Source of the DNA: Oppiella nova
Lineage: Eukaryota; Arthropoda; Arachnida; Sarcoptiformes; Oppiidae
Length of the DNA stretch: 21,113 nucleotides
Direction: 5' to 3'
Assembly (NCBI GenBank): GCA_905397405.1
Contig: CAJPVJ010000522.1
Span: 1-21,113 of the forward strand
Below, piece after piece: positions 9,201 to 20,400 of the stretch. The notes below the pieces were generated by a model that saw only the letters and a list, made by a program, of their open reading frames with translations, made no database searches and was not told the DNA's origin. Positions within the stretch are counted from its first letter, which is position 1, and every line of letters begins with the position of its first letter. Position numbers and translations under genes: made by a program.

Positions 9201-11837
9201 ATTGCAATTCACATCAACCCAAAAGCAAAACAATAATTTATTAATTTTATTAATTGGTATGGAATTTCTATACAATATTTGGGACAAACCTACGAATCAT
9301 TTGTTACATTCGTCTGAAAAAGAAATGTCAAAAATTTCATTATAAATAAAAATATTTAAACTTTCTTTAATATACTTGAGTTGTAAATTGAGATAAATGT
9401 GAGTCTTTGAGACGTGAATACAGTAGAGTTGATGCAAATTCTTTGTATACAATTCAATGAATACAACACAAGAGAGTAAAGCAAATGAAATCCAAGAATT
9501 TTAAAATATTCACTCAATTGCCTAACGATAGCTCTCGCTGTAAGTATCACTGACTTAATGTTATTCTTGAGTGTATTGTCTGATATATTATTGATATGAA
9601 TAACGATAATGATATGAATTGCTACACTTTTACGAGTCGCATATAAAAGTCATTGGTTTTCTCAAATTTCTATCCATTATAGAGAAGAGCCGATCATTAG
9701 CTCATATAAACACCATTTTTAAGTCTCACAATAGATATCATTTGCAAACATGTAAAATGCTGTATAATATTCTGTGCATAGTTCAGTAAATCAATGAAAA
9801 ATCAAGTGTAGAATTATATTTGAATACATAAATATAATATTACAATCGGATTAATACTCAATTTAAACTACTTATTCCCTATTCAATACTTAACATAATC
9901 CTTATGTCAGATTAATTCAAACATTGATTATCTGCAAAAATTGAATCCATTTTTTATTCAGATTAAAGTCGACAAACAAATTATTATTCAAAGTGGACTG
10001 AATTATAGCATATTTGCATTTCATATATTAAAAGCTTTGAGATTTAATAATTGATGAACATTTGCAAGGATTTAAGTATAAAAGTAAACATCACACAATT
10101 CATTTGAATTTATTTCTATTAAGTGCTCCTTCATAGTATTATATTTGATGACCTTTATTTGGCTAATTTATTGCCTCATATTCAAAGCTTTTTAAATTAT
10201 GATCAAGCATAATGTAACAATTTTAATTCCATTTAATTTTAAATTAGAAAATAATAATGGAAATATTTTGATAGAGAATATACTGTAAGTTATTATTGTC
10301 ACATTAGATAAATATTTTCATTTGAACTCTATTGAATTCAGATATATTTTATTAAATAACTTCACTCATATTTACGGTATTATTAATGGTCTAATTCAAA
10401 GTTTAATAATATAAATTTAGTTGTAATACAGTATTAACTCAAAATAATTTTAATTATTATTTATATAAAATTACGCAACCATTATTAAATATTGTATATT
10501 AACTAAAATCTAATACTTTATATTGTTATATAATACTGTAATAACGTATATTGTATAAGTTAGTATACTATATTATATCACATTATATTATATTTCATAT
10601 ATTGAAATGAAATTATCTAAGATTTAATATTTAAATATTTTATTACTTCAGTGAAATTTTTGTAATGAAAGCCAATGCATTACATTATTATTCATCAGTC
10701 TCATAAAAACAATTTATCATATTTTTGCCGCAATTCATACAAAAGTTATGTGAAATTAAAATATGAGAAAAAATGAATAAAAATCAATGTCTTAAACAAT
10801 AAAATAAGCTTAAAATATGGGAAAAGACACCTCTGTCTGAAAGATCTAATATATTTCATACATAAAAAATTATATCCTCTGAAAATCCAATAAATGTAAA
10901 AACAATATTAGTTTTAGTTTTAGGCTTTAGTTTTGAAAGAAATTTTCATTTTTGTCAAAACTTCTAATATTATATAATAAATTTAATAAAAATCCATTTC
11001 TATTCATTTGTAATTTAATTTCATTTAGAATTTTTAATAAAAAGCATAAGGTGTTTAATTCACGTTGAAAATTATTATAAATTACCAGAAATTTTAATAT
11101 TTTTAAAATCACAAAATACAGAATTGTTTTTAATACTGTATTTGTTCATTTAACTCATTTGTTAACTATAAAAACTAGAATAATATTTTAATGTTTTATT
11201 TGATTAAAATTAAACAAAACTATTTTAAACAAATAAAATTAATATTTGCTTAAAGCCTGTGATTGTTCTTAATCAAAAATATATTAATATTGAATTGTAT
11301 ATTTAACGTTAAACTCATAATTGACTAATTATATAGTAACATCTTCAATAAAATTGTAGTAAAAATCAAATATAGTATAATAATAATTATCATACAATAG
11401 CATATTATGCAAAAGTGAGTGGAATTTTAAATAAAATTTTAAAAATATCTATAAATATATAATAAATGATTGATGTTATATTGGAGATAGTGAAACTAGT
11501 TTAACCGGATAGACACTAATAAAGGTAATATAAATATAATTAATAATTAAAGGCAACAAATATGAACATACGGTGCGATCGCCTAATTGATGGACACGAC
11601 AGGGAAGATAAGTGGCGGCTGAGCCCTCAGAAATGGTGACATTAGTGGAGAGCACAGTGCTATCAAAATATGGTTCAATTTTATGATTATTATAAAGCAT
11701 GTGATGAAAAGGTGAGCCATCGATCCGGTCGTCACTTCTATCACTCGCAAACATATCATACGATTGACTCGATATGAATCCCGATCGCCGGAAGGGCTTC
11801 TCTATTCTCTCTATATGTGATAAATCAACGGTTTGGC
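5895..11837 (-). CDS. Dpr-family (defective proboscis extension response) Ig cell-surface protein, partial: first Ig domain in four exons
   Basis: Read on the minus strand, four exons join in phase: 11837-11572, 6288-6249, 6176-6055 and 5943-5895. Together they encode one complete V-type Ig domain. Strand B ends in YLPCRV (first Cys). It is followed by QLGDRT joined to VSWIRRKDFHVIT (the core Trp), VGKFTYTSDQRFQAVH, DDWTLQIRYPQ and DAGIYECQV (second Cys), then STLPKMSLFVELNVI. The WIRxxDxHxxTVG, SDQRFQ and WTLQI/YECQ strings are hallmarks of Dpr proteins, which sit on neurons and bind DIP partners to specify synaptic contacts. A linker of about 50 residues precedes the domain, with no signal peptide, so 5' exons are missing. 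The second Ig domain and C-terminus are not visible. Joining phases are 0, 1, 0, and the last exon leaves phase 1. The match is clearly Dpr rather than DIP, but the paralogue cannot be named. Confidence 0.9.
6289..11571 (-). other. 5.3-kb intron inside the dpr Ig1 domain
   Basis: This is AT-rich sequence between the QLGDRT exon and the VSWIRR micro-exon. I saw no other Ig exon and no credible gene on either strand. The short frames (for example 7909-8115 plus, 9356-9550 minus, 10927-11112 minus) lack family features. A slightly GC-richer patch at about 8130-8220 holds a small dyad (GTGCTG TGC CAGCAC). A 24-bp perfect AT palindrome lies at 9166-9189. An intron at this place in Ig1 is long compared with every other intron in the window. 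Confidence 0.75.
11572..11837 (-). other. dpr exon: linker and first half of Ig1
   Basis: The exon is 266 nt. Its acceptor TTTTTAG lies just upstream (11838-11839 carry the AG) and its donor is GTATGT at 11571-11566. It opens with two bases of a split codon, so the upstream exon must end in phase 1. It encodes 88 residues from QTVDLSHIERI to HQLGDRT. The in-frame Met at 11754 is internal, since the frame stays open to the acceptor. The NVT sequon just before the domain is a possible N-glycosylation site. Confidence 0.9.
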
Positions 11838-12178
11838 CTAAAAATTAAAGAAAACGCAAAATTCATATTAATATCAGAACAATCTTAATAACAAAATAGT
11901 ATTTTGTGTTTAAAAAGAAAATCTCAGATTTCAAGAGCGGTCTCTCTTTTATGTCAATATAGAAGAAAGAATTTCAACTTAAGTTAGCGTTAGTTTCCTC
12001 TCAAACTCTTAGAGAAGTTTGAATTTCGCTTAACTCTCGTCTTATACTGACAGTCAGTATTTTGTGGCCATTGAAAGAATGTAATGAAATGCTCTACTGC
12101 TCTCTTCTTAATACATACCGTTCCTCATCATTATACAGTGCAGTGTACAGTACAGTGCAGTTCTATATTATGGGCACA
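11838..12178. other. Region upstream of the dpr linker exon with two adjacent hairpins
   Basis: No coding region was found. 12001-12022 folds as TCAAACT...AGTTTGA around CTTAGAG. 12044-12060 is a perfect dyad, ATACTGAC-A-GTCAGTAT. Further on, ACAGTGCAGT occurs twice (12135-12144 and 12152-12161). Relative to dpr this is intron or 5' flanking sequence. Confidence 0.5.
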
Positions 12179-12190
12179 TCTCTCTCTCTC

Positions 12191-12226
<36 letters not shown>
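12179..12226. repeat. (TC)n microsatellite
   Basis: About 24 TC dinucleotides with a single interruption (CACTC). On the minus strand, the dpr coding strand, it reads (GA)n, the type of sequence bound by GAGA factor in insects. Whether it is bound here is unknown. Confidence 0.95.
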
Positions 12227-12229
<3 letters not shown>

Positions 12230-12453
12230 TTTTGACTGAGTGATGAGTTTTTCAAATTTATAATAAATAAAAAATAAAAGACTGAAAGCAAAAGGAGATG
12301 AAGAAAGTAAACAAAGAAATGATATGGTATTTGAGCCGAAGTTAAACCACAAAGGATTTAGAGATGATATCTTTGATGATCACTAAAACAAGTGATGCAT
12401 ACTTTCCATACTCTCCATGCAATAAATATGATTGGAGGTCGTAGTGAGTGAGT

Positions 12454-12455
<2 letters not shown>

Positions 12456-12486
<31 letters not shown>
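12456..12486. repeat. (GA)n microsatellite
   Basis: About 15 GA dinucleotides, in opposite orientation to the TC array 230 bp to the left, so the two could pair in a single strand. It is preceded by GTGAGTGAGTGG. Confidence 0.95.
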
Positions 12487-12487
<1 letters not shown>

Positions 12488-13445
12488 ATTTAGAAATGCA
12501 TCAAAAGTTAGATAAAGAGAAGAAAACTAAGAACTAAGAGATGCAGACGAGAGGAGAGAAGAAACTAAAATCAATAGAAGTCCTAAACTGGAAGAGCGAT
12601 GAAAGCATGAAAAGCAAAAATCAATACAAGTTTGAGTGCATCACAACTTTTCAAAAGTGTTTACAATTGTGTTTTATGGCCTCATTTTGTCTCATCTCGT
12701 CATACATTCATGTTATCAGTCATTGGACTAACGATATGACTATATTATGCAAACCGTTGGAAGCAATGCTCGGCTGTAGTGTATGACCATATCAGCCATT
12801 AATCACATATTAATTAATTTGCAAAAAATTCAAACACAATGAGAGTTAAGCCTTTCATAGTTATGATAAGTTTGAGCAGAATATATTCATTTAAATAACA
12901 AACAATAGCATCAGTGCTGTCCTGTGCACCACATATAGTAGACTTCACACATAGTTAGCCATTCACTTCATAATGCTTTACAAATAAGTTTAATACAATT
13001 TTTTACTACAAATATTCTGAGAATGTCATCACATTTTTCATCCTAAATCTGATGAAATTTTTAATTCAAATGTTAACGTTTGCCAAAACTGACGAATCAA
13101 AAAGGTTTTACAAATTCTGTTATAAGAATTGGCACAAAGCCTACAGCCCTTTTAAATAGACACAAGACTTGTCTTAATTTTTGCCAAATATCTAATCAAA
13201 TATAAAACTATTACCAGAATCATAAAGAATTATAAACATTGAGAGTCTCAATTTGAGACCATCTTTCAAAGCTGACTATAGTTTTGACATCAATATAAGA
13301 TTATGACATTAATTAATATATTTTGATATAACTTATTAAGTATATTATGCAAGATATAAATACATTAGTGTGAAATCTCGTATACGGATACACGGAATAT
13401 GTTATAAAATAGCTTTACATTAGAATAGAGCAAAGTTTGACTATA
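12487..13445. other. AT-rich stretch without a recognisable gene
   Basis: An 81-residue plus-strand frame (12541-12786) has a basic start and a hydrophobic middle (LCFMASFCLISSYIHVI), but no family resemblance, codon signal or splice context that would support it. The rest is AT-rich with no recognisable exon. Confidence 0.5.
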
Positions 13446-14121
13446 ATATAATAGGAAATGCATTGAATAGCATTGAAAGGCATTAACTTACTATAAGTGG
13501 ATGATATCGTTATTATTGATATTAAACACATGAGAAATAGAGAGCTGTTTGGAAGTGCTCTGTAATATAGTCTATGTCTTGCATTTGGATGATTGCGCTG
13601 CAGATGATCTTCTCTGCCATCAATTTGAAAGCCAACAAAATTCAAGCACTCATATAATGAAGTCATATTTAAATCCAGTGTTTTATCCAAACAATGGTAT
13701 GAATACGAAGAAGAAGTTCACATCACTTTAATTAATTTGGTTGCGATTCTTAGCCCAATAGAGTGACCAAATGAGTGACATTACGAATGAAAATAACACA
13801 ATCACTCCTACTATGACTTGTTATTGCCATTCGAGTACAGCTAACCCGGAGTCGATATATTCAGTGATAGCACTTGCGCTCAAACACCACTTCCATCAGA
13901 TCCTCACTGCATACCAGTTCACCAGTACATACTCTATACGATATGCTCTATACATCTCTACCACTCTATCGTCTGTAGTATAGCTCTCTTCGCTTTTCTA
14001 CTGGTGTTCCATATTCTGTGTCTCACTTTTGTCTCATGTGTTTAATATCAATAATAACGATATCATCCACTTATAGTAAGTTAATGCCTTTCAATGCTAT
14101 TCAATGCATTTCCTATTATAT
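13446..14121. repeat. Perfect 90-bp inverted repeat around a 496-bp spacer
   Basis: 13446-13535 and 14032-14121 are exact reverse complements over 90 bases (arm starts ATATAATAGGAAATGCATTG, arm ends ATTAAACACATGAGA). The spacer 13536-14031 is less AT-rich than its surroundings. It carries short open frames on both strands (for example 13549-13731 and 13771-13983 plus; 13415-13690 minus, which spans an arm). None resembles a known protein. It could be a non-autonomous DNA transposon with long terminal repeats, an inverted duplication, or a hairpin-RNA source. No target-site duplication could be fixed: the bases outside the arms differ. Confidence 0.9.
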
Positions 14122-14249
14122 ACATTTCACAGTATTACACAACTAAGTATTGGATAGACTTCACTTCCTTACAAGCTTTGTATTAATCAATTGTAATGCA
14201 ATGAAAAATCTTTTAATTTTAGTGACATAGCTTATCCCCTGAGGCTCTG

Positions 14250-14251
<2 letters not shown>

Positions 14252-14282
<31 letters not shown>
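14252..14282. repeat. (TC)n microsatellite
   Basis: About 15 TC dinucleotides in an uninterrupted run. It is the third GA/TC array within 2.1 kb and has the same orientation as the first. Confidence 0.95.
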
Positions 14283-14287
<5 letters not shown>

Positions 14288-17200
14288 GAAATCTTATTCG
14301 AGTTGTCCGTCTCAGCTTGTGTTCAGTTATCCCAATGTTATTCAGTCCGTAAATCAATGATGAAATCAATAGAAGAGGGGCTTAACTGCACTTAATTGGC
14401 AGATCCGGACTCTATGAAGAAAACACTTTTGAAATAAAAATCATCTCATTTTCTCTCATTTGCTCTCATCGTCACAACTAATTCTACTTCTCTTTACTTT
14501 ATTCAATACATCTATGCATTCAAACTCTTTTCAAATGCCTTTCATTCTGTTTACAAAATACTGAACACTATTTCCAACGGACATCATTAATAGAGGATTT
14601 ATGTTAACTTACTATTGCAAACTAAATGAGCAGGGTCTTTGGTTAGATGCTATTTTTGGAGAAATATATTGTGTAGTATTTGTTAGAAAACTAATAAGTA
14701 AGAGAACAAACAATTTGTTGAATATGACTAATTTATTATTTTATTATTCAGTAGAAGTTCATAAATTACACTGTGGCATACTTAGAAACCATTAGACGTT
14801 CAAAGTAAAATACTTTCTAATTATAATTATTGTATTTTTCTTTCAATTTGTAAATCACAGTAGGGTATGGGTGGATAGGTATGGGAATAATCAACATATT
14901 TGATTGAACGCTTTGATTATAATGTATAATATATTATTCATGATAATTTTTTCGCAATTCAAATGATCCTTTCTATATATTATATAAAACCCGTAATCTC
15001 TGCACAAAAGAGCACTCAATGGGTTATGCAATAAACAAAAGATATAAAAAGAGAATCAAATTAATATGGATTACAGGCGGCGCCTATCATATTGTGCGCT
15101 AACATTGTATAAGAACTCTCATCCCATTCCTAAAATTTGTTTCTCAAAAATAAAAGTGTAAAGTGTCATAATGTGTTGATTCATAACCTATCTGAAGTGA
15201 AGGAATGTTCGAAACATAATTAGTTAACATTACATTACTTTTTAGAAAATTAAAATCACTGTATCGAATAGGGGACTCCGAGACACCTCTAGAATTTGAC
15301 TATTTTACTGAAATATTCTTTTCTACTAATCTTTATGTAATTTTATTTATTCATAAAACTTTAATGTTTAAAATATAATTTTTAATTTATGTAATAAACT
15401 AAACACAAAGGTTAATATGAGTTTAAATTGAAAATAATTAACTTTATATAAATATAGCAATTTTCTATTAATTTACTAACTATTGCACTTGTGACATATT
15501 GTGTATTCTAACTTTAAAACAATATACCGTATTACAGTAATAAAATTATAATTCAGATTTTGATTGACAGTAACATGTTTTTCTTGTCTCTAAATAATTA
15601 AATAATACTTTAGGTCTTTAACACAACTTTATATGATAATTAAATTAAATGAGTTTTGGATTATCAGTCACTGAATATTCAATTATAATCTCAAATCATT
15701 TTTGTAATTTTTCAAGCTTTCAATCAAATAAATTCAATTAAATGTGAATGTAATACATGTCAAGAATACAGAGTGAAATATAAATTTATTAAACATTTCC
15801 GCAAAGAATCTATTATTCAATTACAGTATATAATAATAATTATATAAATAATATAATTACCGTTTAAAATTTGTATTACATATAATAAAATATTTGTAAA
15901 CCACTTAAAATACAATCATAAAATGTTGGTTATTTATATTTTAGACAAAAATATTTATAAATAGGCACTTGTAATTTATTTTGTAAAACTTTTCATTAAA
16001 GTGAAAATCATTTTTGAGAAAAATTCTTCATGTTTACTAAAAACGATGTACTCCATCCAGTACACTTCAGATATTTATACATAAGAATATTCTTTGTTGT
16101 GAAACTCTTCTATATTACAATCAATTTATTTATTTATAGGATCAATACTTTTACAAATGAATCATTGATAATATTTTCTGCTTTCAAGTTAAGTTAATTA
16201 ATAATTGAAAGTGATTTTTCAGAATTCATTGATATTGTATAATAAAAAATAAAATTAAAAAACATATGCATATTATGTAAAGGGTTTTAATATACAGTAT
16301 ATTGAATTTAAAAGAATTGTTAATAATATAAGTAATATCTAGTATAGAAAGTGTGAAATGTAAGCAATTGTTGGAAATCTATTGATTTGTAAAGTTTGAG
16401 ACAAACATGAAATTGAGAGCAAACAAAATGCGCCAAATAGTGGATCAGTGGCTGGTCTCCACTCAACTCCACTGTATTTTTATTCATTTATTCAATTCAA
16501 TGAAAAGTTTATTCAAAGCTTTCTTTTAATGCTTTAATCGATGGACAAATGCTATCAATAGAAGGGATTTTTGGGTCGAATCGATATATCCGACACATCA
16601 CTGCTTATCCTATATTTGGCCCCAATTTCTCTCAAGTCTTCATTTCATGCAAATTCACATCCAAATGATAACCATTACTGCAATACATATGACATTCAAC
16701 TTAAAATCATTACAATTTAAAGCATTGAAATAAACTGCAAAATTAAATAATATTTATTTAACTAAACAATAATTAAATTTTAGAATATTTTATGATTTTT
16801 ATAAAGATTTTTTAATAAGATATATGATAGTATTTAAAAGCTTAGTAAAATAAGATATTTTTACAGTATAATAATAGATATAATAAATACAAATAAAAAC
16901 TATGAATATAGTAATATTTAATTGATATGATAATATAATTGTACGGGGAATCTTATCTTAATCCTATCATTCATATCATATCTACTGTACCGGTAAAACA
17001 AATTCATAATTCAAACGGCTTTAGACTTATACTATAAATCTTAGACATAGGAGTATTTTGTCAGTTTTTCATTAATCATTATTTAGTTTTAAGTTATGTG
17101 CTAAAATTGTTATACTTTTGTTTTACTAAAAGTTATAAGTTATAATTAAATTAACAATTAGAATGAACACCTTGCTCAAACAATTGACTGTACAATAGTA
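14283..17200. other. AT-rich region between the dpr 5' side and KIF23
   Basis: No gene could be supported. It should contain the missing 5' dpr exons or promoter on the minus strand, but no signal-peptide exon with a Met was identified. A possible minus-strand exon at 15075-15129 fits the needed phase. A slightly less AT-rich patch lies at about 16420-16700. The plus-strand frame 14601-14795 shows no family features. Confidence 0.5.
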
Positions 17201-17495
17201 TTGCACTGTTAGTCAAGCCCTGACCCACAATCTGAAACCGAAAGCAGTGAATGCGGACGTAATTGATGTGTTAGCGCGCAAAGAGAGTGCCTCTCATTGG
17301 TTGTTGACTGGTGTCGGTTGACTCTCGTGAACGATTGGCGCAAAGCATTCATTCATTGACACAACGATTCAAACGAAAGCAACGACTCATCCATTCATTG
17401 CATGCAGTGTTCAACTCATTGTCAATGTCTTCACACAGTCTTCATAACCACATCTGAATCAGTGATCACTCGCATCTCATCCAACCATCGCAGCA
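17201..17495 (+). promoter_or_regulatory. KIF23 upstream region and 5' UTR with cell-cycle-type motifs
   Basis: The sequence becomes less AT-rich just before KIF23. It carries two reverse CCAAT boxes (ATTGG at 17296-17300 and 17334-17338), an E2F-like TTGGCGC at 17335-17341 overlapping the second, and TTCAAA at 17368-17373, the reverse of the CHR core TTTGAA. CCAAT pairs placed about 30-40 bp upstream of a CHR are known in animal G2/M genes, which suits a cytokinesis kinesin. There is no clear TATA box here and the start of transcription is unknown. The six-base CHR core is common by chance in AT-rich DNA. Confidence 0.35.
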
Positions 17496-20400
17496 ATGGT
17501 GCCGCCACTGCGCGAGAGGTGAGATGGTGTGCACCACTCATGGCTAGTGTGCTAACCGTTTGTTGTGTTGTTTGCAGACCAGCGAAGACCCCGTCGAAGA
17601 AGACGGCGCCTCCCACTCGACCCAAACCTACCCCTCAGAACAGGTCCGCCAAAGAGCCCGTCCAAGTGTTCTGTCGGTTGAGACCTCTTAGCAATTACGC
17701 GGATGTGGTGGCCGTCCATCGCGTGGCCACTAATAACACATTACTTCGTTTGTCTCCTCCCGACAAACGCAATGAACTCTTCTATAAATTCAAACAAGTC
17801 TTCAGCGAAAACACGTCTCAGAAGGAGATCTTTACGGACATAGCGTTGCCATTGGTCTCCGATTTAGTGAACGGCAAAAACGGTAGGCATTTGACACTTG
17901 TGTCACATATTAGACCACTATTTCATACTTTGTTTTGAAGGCCTTCTGTTCACGTATGGCATCACCTCTTCGGGCAAGACGTATACCATTGCGGGAACGC
18001 CTTCAGAGCCGGGAATACTTCCCCGTTCTCTGGACTTACTGTTCAATACATTGATTCAAAACAACATTCAGAGCCGTAAATATGTGTTCAAACCGGACGG
18101 CAGTAACCATTTCGTGATTCAGGCGACGCCCGACGCCATCCTTCAGAGCCAGAGAGAGCAGAGGGAGAGAAACGTCTTGAAGACACCATCACAGCCGACA
18201 TTCACTCCAAGAGCCACGCGTTCGGCCAAAAAGAAGGAGAATAACGAGGAATGGGACCAACGGTTCAGGGAATCGACAGTCATTTCGGACATAAATTGTG
18301 ATAACCATTACGCCATCTTTATATCATATGTCGAGATCTACAACAACTATATCTACGACTTGTTGGACGAGACCACTGATTACCTCAAAGCCATACGTCA
18401 GCCGCAGTCGAAAGTGTTGCGCGAAGACGCCAGACGTCGAGTGTTTGTCAACACCGGCACAGAAGTGGAGGTGAAGAGTGCCGACGAGGCGTTCGAGCTC
18501 TTCATAAAAGGCGTCCGAAGGCGTCGTATGGCACACACGAGCCTCAACACCGAGTCGAGTCGCTCGCACAGCGTGTTCACCATTCGCGTGGTTCAGGCGC
18601 CCATCGATGCCAACGGCGCTGAAGTGATCCAAGACGACCGCTTTCTGGTGACGAGTCAGCTATCGGTTGTCGATTTGGCCGGAAGTGAGCGAACGGTTCG
18701 CACCAAAAACACTGGCGATCGGCTTCGAGAGGCCGGAAGTATTAACAACTCGTTAATGGCTTTACGTAATTGTATCGATATTTTGCGAGAAAACCAGATG
18801 AACGGCACCGCCAAAGTGGTTCCCTATCGCGACAACAAGTTAACCCATTTATTCAAAAGCTATTTCGAAGGCGAAGGAAAGGTTAAAATGATTATATGTG
18901 TCAACCCTTCACTCGACGATTACGACGAGACTTTGGTTTGTATTCAGTTATAGGATCTGTTTTGAATGCATTTATTAATGGATTCATTGTTTGATAGCAT
19001 GTCATGAAGTTTGCGGAACACTCTCAGGATGTGTTGATTTCAAGAAGTGTCAATCGATTTAATTTTCGCCAAACAGTCCCAAAACTATTCGACAATTTGG
19101 GTTCAGTTGACTTGGCGGCCATTAACGTGGTGGGGCCTGCCTTTCCTAATTGCTATGTAAGTTATACTCATTTGTTTGATATACGAGTCACTCGTCATAC
19201 AGTTTAATGATAATGTGTTGGAACAGCTCGAAGATCCAGAAGACGATAAAGTGTTCCCCGAATGGATTGAATGCTTAGAACAACGAAAGAGGAATAAAGA
19301 GATGAAATTCGAGGCACACAAACAGAACCGTAACTTTATTTTAGTTTATTTTGTTTATGAAATGTTTTAAAAAGAGTTTTGTTTATCAGAACTGATTGTC
19401 CGGCAAAGAGTGGCTGAGATGGAGAGAGAGAACATGTATTTGAAAAACCAGTTGTCTGTAATGCAGATGGATTTGGCCGCCAGAGAGGGTCAGGTCAAAG
19501 ACTATGAGAATAAATGCTTTCAAAGTGAAAGGTATGGCGAGTCTTATCAAAAGAAAATGTCAGAAATGGACCGCAATTTGAAAGCAATGCAACAGTGTTT
19601 GGACGACAAGTGCAGAGAATTAAGTACTTCAGAGCTCGAGAAGGAGCGCATGAAAGCCAAGATGAGGGAAAGGCTGGACTCGGAAAGGGATCGACTGAAG
19701 AGTATATTCGAGCGCATTCTGGCTGAGAAGCAGAGCCAACTGGAAAGGGAGCAATGCGTCGCCAAAGATAAGATGAATTTAGTGAAGCAGATATTGAACG
19801 CCGACTCCAACACCGACTACTTCCGCGACTATTTTATGTATCCCACCTCTCACTCAGCCCTTAGACCCAGTGTTCCCAATGCGCCCTCCAATCCCTCCAA
19901 CGGTATCGACAGTCAGGCGAGTACTCGGACTCCACAAGCGAAGTACGATTTGGCCGTCAATTCAAACACTAAGTCGAGTACTCCTCAAACTATTGGGAGT
20001 TTAGGAGGCGATGGAACGCCAGCTCACAATCCCCCTCCAGTTTGCAATCCGAGACACAGGCGTTCCCTTTCAAGCGGTACTGAGCGTTGGATAGATCACA
20101 GACCCGCCGGTACTATCGAATTGGGAACAGTAATGCGACCGAAAATCAAAAACAAGAAATCGGTCTCTAATTTGAAGGCCGCAGACATAAAAGACGCCTC
20201 AAAGTATGCGCTGACACACCACGAGGCAGACATCAATGGACAGGTAGAGACTCAGGTATTCAAAGGAGAAGTGATTCCTTCGAGCAGTGGTGGCTCACAA
20301 GTCATCTTCAACGACGTCGAGACTCTAAAACAAGGCTCCCCTCCCATTAGGTATGCGCTCTATTCATATACAACAGCTCCTGTACTTATTTGTTTATTCA

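Noticed and set aside
9356-11112. Minus-strand frames at 9356-9550 and 10927-11112
   Set aside because: Short hydrophobic frames in AT-rich intron sequence without coding signals.
12541-12786. 81-residue plus-strand frame with a hydrophobic segment
   Set aside because: It starts with ATG and has a signal-like stretch, but there is no homology, promoter or splice support; it is compatible with chance.
13415-13983. Frames overlapping the inverted repeat on both strands
   Set aside because: None resembles a transposase or any known protein, and one crosses a repeat arm; treated as part of the repeat unit.
14601-14795. 64-residue plus-strand frame
   Set aside because: No family features, and isolated in AT-rich DNA.
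16560-16600. GGGTCGAATCGATA string recalling a tRNA T-arm
   Set aside because: No matching acceptor stem, A-box or anticodon arm could be placed around it.
18324-19813. Minus-strand frames under the KIF23 exons
   Set aside because: Antisense shadows of the motor and coiled-coil exons.
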